From contig JAXDNY010000268.1 in assembly GCA_034669145.1 (NCBI GenBank), forward strand, positions 1 through 64,000: 64,000 nucleotides of DNA, in the 5' to 3' direction. A program made the translations under genes and the position numbers. Below are positions 15,053 to 24,000 of the stretch, one piece after another. The DNA comes from PALSA-894 sp034669145 (GTDB lineage: Bacteria; Pseudomonadota; Alphaproteobacteria; Rhizobiales; Xanthobacteraceae). How positions within the stretch are numbered: position 1 is the first letter of the stretch; each line of letters begins with the position of its first letter. The notes under the pieces were generated by a model, which was not told where the DNA came from, made no database searches, and saw only the letters and a program-made list of their open reading frames with translations.

Positions 15053-16669
15053 ATGCCCGGATCGGACCAACACGAACGGCGTTTCCGACTGGAAGAACGG
15101 CAGCCTTTTTGCCGCTCGCTGATCTGGCAGCTGCAAGACCGCTATTTCGCCGAGCGCGGCGTCGAGGCCTGGCGGCAGGGCGAGGTGCCGCATTACGTCA
15201 CCAGCAATCCGACCATCGCTAACGGCTATGCCGAGATGGTGCTGGCGTTCTGGCACGACCGCAATCGCCTCGCGCCCGGCGATCCGCCGGACGCGCCGCA
15301 ATATATCTGCGAGCTCGGCGCCGGCTCGGGGCGATTCGCGTTTCATTTCCTCAAGCGGCTCGCCGATCTCTGCGCGCAGGCGGGCGTGCCGCTCGCGTCG
15401 TTCCGTTACGTGCTGACCGATGTGGCGGAGAGCAATCTCGATTTCTGGCGCGGCCATCCGCGCTTCCAGCCCTGGTTCGAAAACGGCGTGCTCGACATGG
15501 CGCGGTTCGACGTGGCGCGCCCAAGCGCACTCGCGCTGCAGTCGAGCGGCAGGACGATTGGCGCCGGCGACCTGCGGCGTCCGCTCATCGTCCTTGCGAA
15601 CTATCTGTTCGACAGCGTTCCGCAGGATCTTTTCCACTTCAAGGACGGGCGGGTCCATCGCTGCCTAGTTTCCCTCGCCGTCGATGAGGACCCGGCCACG
15701 CTCGATGCCGCCGCGCTGCTCGCCAAGGTGCAGGTGCACTACGACGATGAGGAAATCGCCGGGCGCAGCTATGACCAGCCGGCGCTGCAGGCGCTGATCA
15801 CCGCATATCAACGCACCCTCACCGACAGCCACGTGCTGTTTCCCGCCGCCGGCCTGCGCTGCCTGCAAAGTCTCGCGGCGCTGTCGCGGAACGGCCTGCT
15901 GCTGCTCTCAGCCGACAAGGGCGACCATCGGCTCGCCGCCTTGGAGGGAAGGGAAGTGCCGCAACCGGTGCGCCATGGCAGCATCTCGCTGTCGGTCAAC
16001 TACCACGCGTTCGCGAGCTTCTGCGCCGGCGCCGGCGGCCTCGCGCTCACGCCGGTGAGCCACCACACGAGCATCAACGTGATCGGGCTGATGATGCTCG
16101 CCGATGCCGGCCGCCATGCCGAAGTGCAAAAGGCCTACCGGCGCCAAGTTCAGGAGTTCGGGCCGGACAGCTTCTACACCATCACCCGGCATGCCCGGGA
16201 AACCATCCCGCGGATGTCGAGGGACGACATTCTCGCCTATCTGCGGCTCTCCCGGCACGACAGCCACCAGTTCGGCCGCTATCTGCCGCGCCTGATGGAG
16301 CTCGTGCCGGAGTTCGACGATGCCGCGCGCGAGGATGTGACCGCGGCGATCGAGCACGTGTGGGAGATGTATTTCCCGCTCGGCGAGGACCTCGATCTCG
16401 CGAGCCGGATCGCTGCCCTGCTCTACGCGATGAGCGACTATCCGCGTGCGCTCGACTATTTCGAGCGCTCGATGGAGATCTACGGCGCCGACACCGGCAC
16501 GCTCTACAACATCGCCTGCTGCTACCAGCTCATCGGTGAGGGTGCAGTGGCGGCGACCGTGCTGCACAAGGTGCTGGAGCACGATCCCGGCAATGAATCC
16601 GCGAAGGCATTGTTGGCGCATTGCGAACGCGCCGAGGTCGAACCTGCGTATGCGTCCAACCATGCTTGA
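15053..16669 (+). CDS. SAM-dependent methyltransferase-like protein with C-terminal TPR
   Basis: 538 aa. Residues about 60-300 resemble the MidA/NDUFAF7 type of class I methyltransferases: ICELGAGSGRFAFHFLKRL is the SAM-binding motif, YVLTDVAESNLDFW the acidic-loop strand, and LIVLANYLFDSVPQDLFHF matches the VVANEFFDALP motif of that family. The last 110 residues hold tetratricopeptide repeats (YPRALDYFERSMEIYGADTG, TLYNIACCYQLIGEGAVAAT). No convincing Shine-Dalgarno precedes the ATG at 15053, so the start is uncertain. It lies 10 bp before the first cargo gene, suggesting one operon. It could modify an eCIS or cargo protein or act as a TPR chaperone; both are inference. Confidence 0.72.
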   Translation: MPGSDQHERRFRLEERQPFCRSLIWQLQDRYFAERGVEAWRQGEVPHYVTSNPTIANGYAEMVLAFWHDRNRLAPGDPPDAPQYICELGAGSGRFAFHFLKRLADLCAQAGVPLASFRYVLTDVAESNLDFWRGHPRFQPWFENGVLDMARFDVARPSALALQSSGRTIGAGDLRRPLIVLANYLFDSVPQDLFHFKDGRVHRCLVSLAVDEDPATLDAAALLAKVQVHYDDEEIAGRSYDQPALQALITAYQRTLTDSHVLFPAAGLRCLQSLAALSRNGLLLLSADKGDHRLAALEGREVPQPVRHGSISLSVNYHAFASFCAGAGGLALTPVSHHTSINVIGLMMLADAGRHAEVQKAYRRQVQEFGPDSFYTITRHARETIPRMSRDDILAYLRLSRHDSHQFGRYLPRLMELVPEFDDAAREDVTAAIEHVWEMYFPLGEDLDLASRIAALLYAMSDYPRALDYFERSMEIYGADTGTLYNIACCYQLIGEGAVAATVLHKVLEHDPGNESAKALLAHCERAEVEPAYASNHA

Positions 16670-16679
16670 GGAGGACTGA

Positions 16680-17954
16680 ATGCGCGGCTATCTGGCGAAT
16701 ACGGACCGGCGGACATCAGGCACGGAGCAGCAGAGCAGGGCGCATGGGGTGCATGCCGGCGCGGACGCGCGAGCGGAGGCCGGCGTCCAGCCGGTGAACG
16801 GATCGTCGAAGACTGCCTCGCTCATGCAATTGCGCGCGGCACTCGATCAGAGCCCGAGCGTGCGGTCGCAGCTCGCGTTACAGCGCGCACTCGACCAGCG
16901 TGCGGCGGGTAAGATACCGGTCAAGAAGGAGCCCGCGGCCGGAAAGCCGGCGCTGCAGATGAAGGGCATTGCTATCAATGACGACGCCGGGTTGGAGCGC
17001 GAGGCGGACGCGATGGGAGCGCGAGCGGCAATCATCAGACCGATTCAGCGTGCTGCGTTCGGCAATGTGATCCAACGCGAACCGACCGTCGCTATCGATG
17101 GCGGCGAACCAATGGATATTGGAGACTATAGTATCGACCAGCTTCAGGCCTTATTAGACGAGGGCCGCGTTTGGGGAGGCGATTACAGCGTCGTCAGTAA
17201 AAGAATAGAGCTGATGAAGAAATGGGGTCAGAAGGATAAGAAAGAAGAAGCCGCAGCCGACACCGAGGACGAAAAAGAGGCTGGCGGAACGCAATTTCCG
17301 CACAAGGGCAAACATCGCCCGCCCAAGGACGTGATTGGCAATAACAAGGCGCTAGCCGCAAAAACCACGGGCGGTGAACCCGCGCTCTATTTGTCGGCCA
17401 ATCCTCAGATCGTGATAAAGCTGGAAGCCGACGCAAGAGCAGCGGGCCTGTTGCTTTATGACAAGTTCACGGTTGTCCATCGCTTTGATCAGACCATTGG
17501 GGCGGATCAAGGGGAATTGACGCCGTGCATCCGGATTGACGGAGACCATGGCCATCCGATTATCGAGAGCGGAGCCGGGACGAGCTTCGAACAATACATT
17601 GAGGACTCAATCGCCAGATGGCAGGCGGATAAAGACGTCGGGAGCCTGAACAGGGCGAAAAAGTACTTAAAAGACATCAAGGAAGCGGCACTACACGAAC
17701 TTGCCGAAACGGCGATAAAAGCGGTCGCGCCGGCCGGCGCTGCGGCCAGTCAGGGTGCCGACGTCAAGCACGCTGGCAACCAGGCGAAGGCGCCGCTCAA
17801 GGCGGGGACGAGCACTAAGGGCGGCCAAGGCGGAAGCGCATCCGCGTTAGCCTCAACAACAAACCAAGGAGGGGGCAAAGGCGCTAGCGGCGGCAAAGGC
17901 GGAAAGGGCGGCGGTGGGGGTGGCGGCGGTGCTGCGGCCAAGGCAAAGAAGTAG
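16680..17954 (+). CDS. Probable eCIS cargo/toxin with DUF4157-like leader fragments
   Basis: 424 aa, preceded by GGAGGA at good spacing. Residues 47-72 (SLMQLRAALDQSPSVRSQLA onward) match a segment of the next gene, as does LQMKGIAINDDAGLEREAD (92-110), the end of the DUF4157 (eCIS core) region. The HExxH part of DUF4157 is missing. The middle and C-terminal part (about 205-340: KGKHRPPKDVIGNNKAL, LYDKFTVVHRFDQTIGADQG, RIDGDHGHPIIESGAGTSFE) looks like a separate enzymatic domain that I do not recognise. The tail (about 360-424) is Gly/Lys/Ala-rich, low complexity, and ends in polyglycine. Base composition drops from about 17100 on. The position beside the eCIS and the shared leader support a loaded effector. 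Confidence 0.65.
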   Translation: MRGYLANTDRRTSGTEQQSRAHGVHAGADARAEAGVQPVNGSSKTASLMQLRAALDQSPSVRSQLALQRALDQRAAGKIPVKKEPAAGKPALQMKGIAINDDAGLEREADAMGARAAIIRPIQRAAFGNVIQREPTVAIDGGEPMDIGDYSIDQLQALLDEGRVWGGDYSVVSKRIELMKKWGQKDKKEEAAADTEDEKEAGGTQFPHKGKHRPPKDVIGNNKALAAKTTGGEPALYLSANPQIVIKLEADARAAGLLLYDKFTVVHRFDQTIGADQGELTPCIRIDGDHGHPIIESGAGTSFEQYIEDSIARWQADKDVGSLNRAKKYLKDIKEAALHELAETAIKAVAPAGAAASQGADVKHAGNQAKAPLKAGTSTKGGQGGSASALASTTNQGGGKGASGGKGGKGGGGGGGGAAAKAKK

Positions 17955-17962
17955 TCACCATC

Positions 17963-19657
17963 ATGCCCCTTGCGCAGCTGGAACGAGTCTCGACGCGACA
18001 AACATCCGCCGATGGCGGCGCGGCGGAGCGCCGGACCGCGTTGGTCGATCATGCGCCCGCGCCGGATGCGCTCGCCGCGGCGCTGAACCAGAGCCCGCGG
18101 TCGCAATCGCTGATGCAGTTACGCGATATGCTCGACCGCGGCCCGCGCGTGCAGGCGCAGGCGGGATTGGAGCGCGCGCTGAACAGTGCGCCGGTGCAGA
18201 AGAAGCCCAACGCCACCGGCCTTCCCGATCACCTCAAGGCCGGCGTCGAGCAGCTCTCCGGCCTCGCCATTGACGACGTGCGTGTGCATTACAACTCGGC
18301 CAAACCGGCGGCCGTGCAGGCGCACGCCTACGTGCAAGGCACCGACATCCATGTGGCGCCGGGGCAGGAGCAGCATTTGCCGCACGAGGCTTGGCACGTG
18401 GTGCAGCAGAAGCATGGCCGCGTGAAGCCGACGCTGCAGCTGAAGGGCGTGGCGATCAACGACAATGCGGCGCTGGAGCGGGAAGCCGATATTATGAGTC
18501 GTCGGGTCGACGGTCTCAAGCTGGCCGGAGCCAAGTCATTCTCCAACTGGACTCTTTCCGACTCTCCGATCTCCGGATCGGCGCGACCGAAGCAATTCGT
18601 CACGAATGACGACTATTCCGGCAAAGAGAAACAAGATTTCATCGCCGTCAAGAACGCCATTAAGGCGAGTGCGCGGGTTCATGATCTTGATAGCTTATTA
18701 AAGAACGTGTCCAAGGGCACGATGGATCAAATCATAGATGCCTATCGAATGAACCGTAAGTTCTTTACAAAATATTCTTGGAATACTCATCTGTTAGAGG
18801 TTCTAAGACAACCCGATCTTGTGCTTGGCCCCGAACTCAAAGGCCATTCGGAACTCATCTATCCCGAACCCGAGCTCAAAGGCCATTCGGAACTCATCTA
18901 TCCCGAACCCGAGCTCAAGAGCGATTCGGAATTCTTTGACCCCGGGTTCGAGCCCGAGTTCAAAGGGGATTCGGAATTGAGGTCGGAGTCCGCGTTTAAC
19001 ATCTCGTCCGGCATCGACGGACTGTTTGACATGGAGTACAATGTGAATGCAGGGGAAGTCAATGTAATAGTAAAACTTGAGATAAACACTGACGTCGAAG
19101 AGTCGGAACAGGAGAAGGATAAGGCCAACTCGCTCGCGACCCTTCAAGAGGCCGCAGACCATTGGTCTGATAAATTCCGCTTCAAAAGTAATAGGGGTGA
19201 ATACGTTTCTGTAAAAATCAAAGCTGTGGAGGACAAGTCATTTCATTACCGGTTCTGGCCGGTCACTAATTCCAGTCAAAACCCTAATGTCTACCGGAAA
19301 CAAAAGTTATTCATGGCGCGAACATCTGCCGACGAAAAGAAAAAAGCACAACCTTCCACAATGCATGAGTTCGGACACGCCATCGGCTTAGGCGAAGAGT
19401 ACAATGTCGAAACAGAAAAGGACAAGCAAGGACATCATTATCGTTTCGCGAGTGGCAAGCACAAGGAAGAGATTAACGCCATAGAAACCGGCGAACATAG
19501 CAATATTGATGCATCCCAAGGCTCTATCATGGGCTCTTCTGGGAAGGTACTTCAGCCCCGACACTATACGATGATCCTCAAGCAGTTTGAGCTGCTACGC
19601 AAAAAGGTGGTGGATGACACGGCCGAAACCTGGGAAATCGAGGAGCCTAGCAAGTAG
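17963..19657 (+). CDS. eCIS core-domain (DUF4157) effector with C-terminal zinc metalloprotease
   Basis: 564 aa. Residues 49-75 repeat the leader of the previous gene. Residues 87-180 are a full DUF4157 domain (GLPDHLKAGVEQLSG, DDVRVHYNS, AHAYVQGTDIHVAPGQEQHL, HEAWHVVQQ at 141-149), the marker of eCIS cargo. Residues 291-345 are acidic tandem repeats. Residues about 355-545 form a separate domain with HEFGHAIGLGEEY at 468-480, an HExxHxxGxxE zinc site, and SIMGSS at 521-526 as a possible Met-turn. A secreted protease toxin is the best guess. The second half is visibly more AT-rich than neighbouring genes, in keeping with acquisition of the toxin domain by exchange. It converges on the AAA+ ATPase gene, with 83 bp between stops. 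Confidence 0.83.
   Translation: MPLAQLERVSTRQTSADGGAAERRTALVDHAPAPDALAAALNQSPRSQSLMQLRDMLDRGPRVQAQAGLERALNSAPVQKKPNATGLPDHLKAGVEQLSGLAIDDVRVHYNSAKPAAVQAHAYVQGTDIHVAPGQEQHLPHEAWHVVQQKHGRVKPTLQLKGVAINDNAALEREADIMSRRVDGLKLAGAKSFSNWTLSDSPISGSARPKQFVTNDDYSGKEKQDFIAVKNAIKASARVHDLDSLLKNVSKGTMDQIIDAYRMNRKFFTKYSWNTHLLEVLRQPDLVLGPELKGHSELIYPEPELKGHSELIYPEPELKSDSEFFDPGFEPEFKGDSELRSESAFNISSGIDGLFDMEYNVNAGEVNVIVKLEINTDVEESEQEKDKANSLATLQEAADHWSDKFRFKSNRGEYVSVKIKAVEDKSFHYRFWPVTNSSQNPNVYRKQKLFMARTSADEKKKAQPSTMHEFGHAIGLGEEYNVETEKDKQGHHYRFASGKHKEEINAIETGEHSNIDASQGSIMGSSGKVLQPRHYTMILKQFELLRKKVVDDTAETWEIEEPSK
18833..18952 (+). repeat. In-frame tandem repeat in the metalloprotease effector
   Basis: A 39-bp unit encoding ELKGHSELIYPEP occurs twice almost identically (18833-18871 and 18872-18910). 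Diverged copies encoding ELKSDSEFFDPGFEP and EFKGDSELRSES follow. The period is a multiple of three, so copy-number change would keep the frame. The repeat is acidic and Pro-rich and links the DUF4157 domain to the protease domain. Confidence 0.85.
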
Positions 19658-19740
19658 CGCGGATTGAGCGTGAGCGGAATCCTGCCTAACTCCCGACAAG
19701 TTACCCCTCATTCGCGTTACTCAATGCGTGCTCCCGTCTA

Positions 19741-21090
19741 CTACCCCACAAACTTCCCCTCCTTGCGCAGCTCCCGCCTGATCCCCGCCACCAGATCCTC
19801 CTGCCGGATCTCCCGCGGCTCGGGTGCCTTGCGCGCCACCGCCTTGAGGCAGGCATAGCGCAGCACGTTGACGATGCTGCCGCCCGAAAGCTCATAGTCG
19901 CGCGCCACCTTCTTCAGGTCGACGCCATCCCCGAGCGGATACGGCTTGTCGCGGAAATTGTCGTTCCACAGTTGCAGCCGCTGCTCGGCGTCCGGCATCG
20001 GGAACGCCACCATGGATTCGAAGCGCCGCGAGAACGCCTCGTCGAGATTGCCGCGCATGTTCGAGGCGAGGATGACGAGGCCGGGGAAATCCTCGATCCG
20101 CTGCAGCAGATAGGCGATCTGCTGGTTAGCGGCGCGGTCGTTGGCGCTGCGCGTTTCGGTGCGCTTGCCGAACAGGCTGTCGGCCTCGTCGAAGAACAGG
20201 ATCATGCCGCCGTGCTCGGCGCGGTCGAACAGCGCGGCCAAATTCTTCTCGGTCTCGCCGATCCATTTCGACACCACCTTGGAGAGGTCGATGCGGTAGA
20301 CCGGCTGCTCGATCTGCTTTCCGATCAGGCAGGCGGTCAGGGTCTTGCCGGTGCCGGGCGGACCGTAAAACAGCGCGCGGTAGCCGGGCTTGAGCCGCTT
20401 GGCGAGTTGCCAGTCCTGCATCAGCGCGCGCTCGTGCTGCTGCCAGGCGAGGATGTCGTCGACCTCGGCGCGTGCCGTGCCGTCGAGCACCAGGTCGCTC
20501 CACTCATACGGCGTGGTGACGCGCTGCGCCGGGAATTCGGCGCTGAACGCCGGCGGCCGGATGCTGCCGGTCAGCAGGCGGTCGAGACATTCGGGATCGA
20601 GCCGCAGCGGCAGTGCGAGCCCGTCCCCGCGCGGCGAGGGCGTGAGAATGTGTCGCGCGTGAAGCGGACGATCCGCGGCGAACAATTCCATGCAATACAG
20701 CCGCCCCACAAGGTCGTTGCCGGCGAGCAGGAAGAGCGCGGTCTCCTGCGTGGGCAGGAATCCCGCATGGTCGGCGCCGGTGAGCCCGCCGAACTCGGTG
20801 AAGCGCCGCTGCAGCGCATCGCTGCGCAGCAGCAGCGGATCGAGCGCCTCGGGGCGGACATGCGGCAGGAAGGCGAGCATCAGTACCACCCGTTCGGCCG
20901 CGCCGAGCGTGGCCGCGCGGATCAGGTCCGCATAGGCGACGCCCGGCGGCAGCGGCGCCGGCGCATCGCGCAGGATGTCCGTGATGCCGCGATCGATGCC
21001 GTCAGCGTGCGCGCGCAGCCGCGCGTCGAGCACACGCTCGAACCACGCCGCCTCGGCGGCGATGAAGTCGGCGTTGTCGGCGTACGGCAT
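19741..21090 (-). CDS. eCIS AAA+ ATPase
   Basis: 449 aa. The C-terminal half carries the ATPase core: ALFYGPPGTGKTLTACLIGK (Walker A, about 241-260), MILFFDEADSLFGKRTETRS (Walker B, about 295-314), sensor LVILASNMRGNLDEAFSRRF, and LSGGSIVNVLRYACLKAVAR near the end. Such ATPases are a constant member of eCIS loci, equivalent to Afp15/Pvc15, and are thought to help assembly in the producer cell. It is the last gene of the structural operon, 7 bp after the tape-measure gene. Confidence 0.92.
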   Translation of the reverse strand: MPYADNADFIAAEAAWFERVLDARLRAHADGIDRGITDILRDAPAPLPPGVAYADLIRAATLGAAERVVLMLAFLPHVRPEALDPLLLRSDALQRRFTEFGGLTGADHAGFLPTQETALFLLAGNDLVGRLYCMELFAADRPLHARHILTPSPRGDGLALPLRLDPECLDRLLTGSIRPPAFSAEFPAQRVTTPYEWSDLVLDGTARAEVDDILAWQQHERALMQDWQLAKRLKPGYRALFYGPPGTGKTLTACLIGKQIEQPVYRIDLSKVVSKWIGETEKNLAALFDRAEHGGMILFFDEADSLFGKRTETRSANDRAANQQIAYLLQRIEDFPGLVILASNMRGNLDEAFSRRFESMVAFPMPDAEQRLQLWNDNFRDKPYPLGDGVDLKKVARDYELSGGSIVNVLRYACLKAVARKAPEPREIRQEDLVAGIRRELRKEGKFVG

Positions 21091-21097
21091 CGTCGCG

Positions 21098-24000
21098 CTA
21101 CCACGTCACGTGCAGGGCGCCGGGCATCCAGCGATGGAACACGATCCCGATGCTCCAAGGCACCTGGTCGACCAGCACGTCGAGCGTCTTGCGCTGCACC
21201 TGGAGCCGCCAGCCGCCCTCGGCGAGGGTGAGCTTTCCGTCGCGCTGCAGGAAGGTCTCGCGCAGGACGGCGACCGAGGTGCCGCGGATAATCGGCCAGT
21301 TGTCGATCATCGAGCGCAGCAGCGTGTCGCAGGTTTCGCGCTCCGTTTCGCTCGGCTCGATGTCGCGCTCGATGGGGGTCGAAATCGGCAGGCCGCACAA
21401 TAGCTTGTTCAGGACGAGCACGGGTTCCGCCCGGTCGGTGCGGCCATCGACCAGGTACTGCAGCAGGTGCACGCCGCGCGATGCCGCCGATGCGCGCAGC
21501 CGCCATTTGCCGTCCTCCCCGCTCTCCATCAAGCCGAGCGCGTCGAACAGCCGGGGCAGGAAGGGGTTCGCCAGAACAAGTCCGGCATTGCCGATGTAGA
21601 TCGGCTCACCTTTGAGAGCCGCGTCGTCGTCGCCCCCCAGACGGAAGGCGGTGCGTGCGCGGATCGGCGGCGTTTGGCGTTTGGCGCGAACCGCGGCGGC
21701 TGCGGCCCGGGCGGGTGCGTGATGGCGCGTGCCGGTATAAGCCGCCACGAGCGCGCCCTGCCGCCCGGACAGCACGGACACCAGAGAGACATGGCCGGCA
21801 TCGCGCGCCCGCCGCGCAGCGGCACGCAGCAGCGCCTCGGCACGCGTGTCGCGCCGCACGGCGCTCGCTCCGTGCGCAACACGGCCTGCCATCGTGAAGA
21901 CATGCTCGGCCAAGCGAGCAACGGTGCGCTCGCCAGGCGGGGCGGCGGCCGTCGCAAAGAGCGCTTGCCACAGGGCTGCGCGATCGAACGGACTGCCCGC
22001 GGCCACGGCGGTCTCCGCCAGCAATTCGCCTGCCTCCAGCAAATCGCGCCCGACGTGTGGGACGGCAAGTATGATCAGGCGGGCGAGCAGCCGCTCGGGT
22101 AAAAGCCGGATCAGGTCGGCATGGTTGCGCGCCTGATGCAGGAACGCGGCGAGGCGCGCCGCCAGCTCCGGGCGCGGAGATTCGACAAGCTGGCCCAACA
22201 GCTCGCTCAGCAGCTCCGGTACTTCCATCCCCGGCGACGCCCGGCTGAGATCGCGATCCGCAAGCGCGCGGAACAGCCATTCGGTGTGCACGCCTTCCGG
22301 TTCCGCGCGAGCCTCTGCGTCGCCGGATCGCCATGCACGGAGCCATGCATCCAGGCGCTCGTTTATCAGTTCGGGCATTTGCCGGCGGGTGGGCGCTTCG
22401 GTTTCCCGTGGATCGATCGCCGCCGTAACAGGCCTGATCCCATCATCATCGACCAGCCGCAGTCTTCCGGCCCGGTCGTCAGACGATGCCTGGAGAGAAA
22501 CCGCATCACGCCGGTGGCGGATCTCTTCCCACCCAATTGCCGCGGCCACGGCTGCCGCTATGCCGCGCGGCAGGCTGGGCAGCAGATCCCGTCGCAGCGC
22601 GGGCATGAGCGAGGGTGGCATCGCGTCGCCAAACAACGTGCGCAGCAAGCGTGGCATGAGGGCGAAACCCGGAACGGTGTCCGGTTCGATGCTCAGCGCT
22701 TCAGTCAGGATCGCTTCGGTGATCGCTTGGCGGCCGGGTCCACGGTGCGCACCATACGCGGTCAAACTCTCGCCCAGCGCCGTTAGTGTTGACGCGGCGG
22801 CCGGCACGAGGGCGGCGAGAAGGCGTTCCAGAAACGGCGGCGCGCATAGCTCGGCGAGCCGGGCCAATCCCGCGGGACGAGACGTGCCCGCAGTCAGGAA
22901 GCGGCGTGCAGCCTGCGGATCTCGTGTCAGCAGGCGGATCAGCAGCTCCTGCCAGTTCGGCGGTGCGATTTCGCGCTGTCCAATTCCTTCCGCCAGAACA
23001 CTGATCAGTCTATCGGCAGTTTCGAGATCGGTCGGTGTGGCGCGGATGCCGGCGCTTGTCGCCGCGAAGGCCTCAAGGTCGAGCGGCCTTCCCTCTACCA
23101 ATGCGGCGATTACGTCCGCCTGAAATGCCTTGCGATTGATCGCCTTCGCGGCGTGGGCCGCAATAGCAGCCGGGAGCTCGCGCGCTGCCGCGTCGCCCGG
23201 CAACAGCCATCCGATCACGCGGGCGACATCCGCCTCCGTCAAGCGCGCGAGCGCGCTGCCGAGCGTCGATCGGTGCAAACGTGTGGCGGCAAGGGCCGCG
23301 CGTACGAAGCCCGGCCACGCTCGCGCCAGAGAATCCACCAACCGGTGCGGCGTCAGCGCCGGTTCGGCGAGAATGTCCCGCCACGGCAACACGCCGGTGC
23401 GCAGGAAATGCCGGAATTGATCGAGACGGACATAGAGCGCGGCGATGTCGTCGGCCTCGACCGCACTGTCTTGACTGTCGAATGCGCGCGTGAGTGCGAC
23501 GTGTCCCCCGTCGGCCGTTTGACCGAGCCCGGATGGGCCGCTCGCATTTCCGCCATCTCGCCGCGTAGCGAGAGATATCGCGAGGCGCGTAGGCGCAACG
23601 CCCGCCACCTGGGCCACCGACTGCACAATGCGCGCAAGAAGCCCTGAACCCTCAGCCGGCGCGCCGCTCAGTGCAATCGCCGCCACGACGGCGATATCCA
23701 GCCGATGTGCCGGGAGAGTTCCGCTCGTCGGGGCGGATGCAAGCCGCAGCGCCAAGGCCACGACCTCCTGCGCAGCATCGGTGTGCAAGAGCAACCTGAT
23801 CAGCGACGGGACGGAAAGTGCGGCGCCGACGGTTTGCACGATCCGTGCAGGATCGCGTTCCGCATGCCAGCGCAGGAGGCGGCGAAGGCCGAGCGGGTCC
23901 TGCTCTTGCGTTATCTCGATCGCTTGCCTCAGTTCAGCCGCCGAGACCTGACGCCCGTCCCGCAGGAGCCGCTCGAGCGCGGACAGCGGCCCGACGTGAA

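Noticed and set aside
18833..18952. CRISPR-like array
   Set aside because: The repeats are contiguous, in frame and coding, without spacers.
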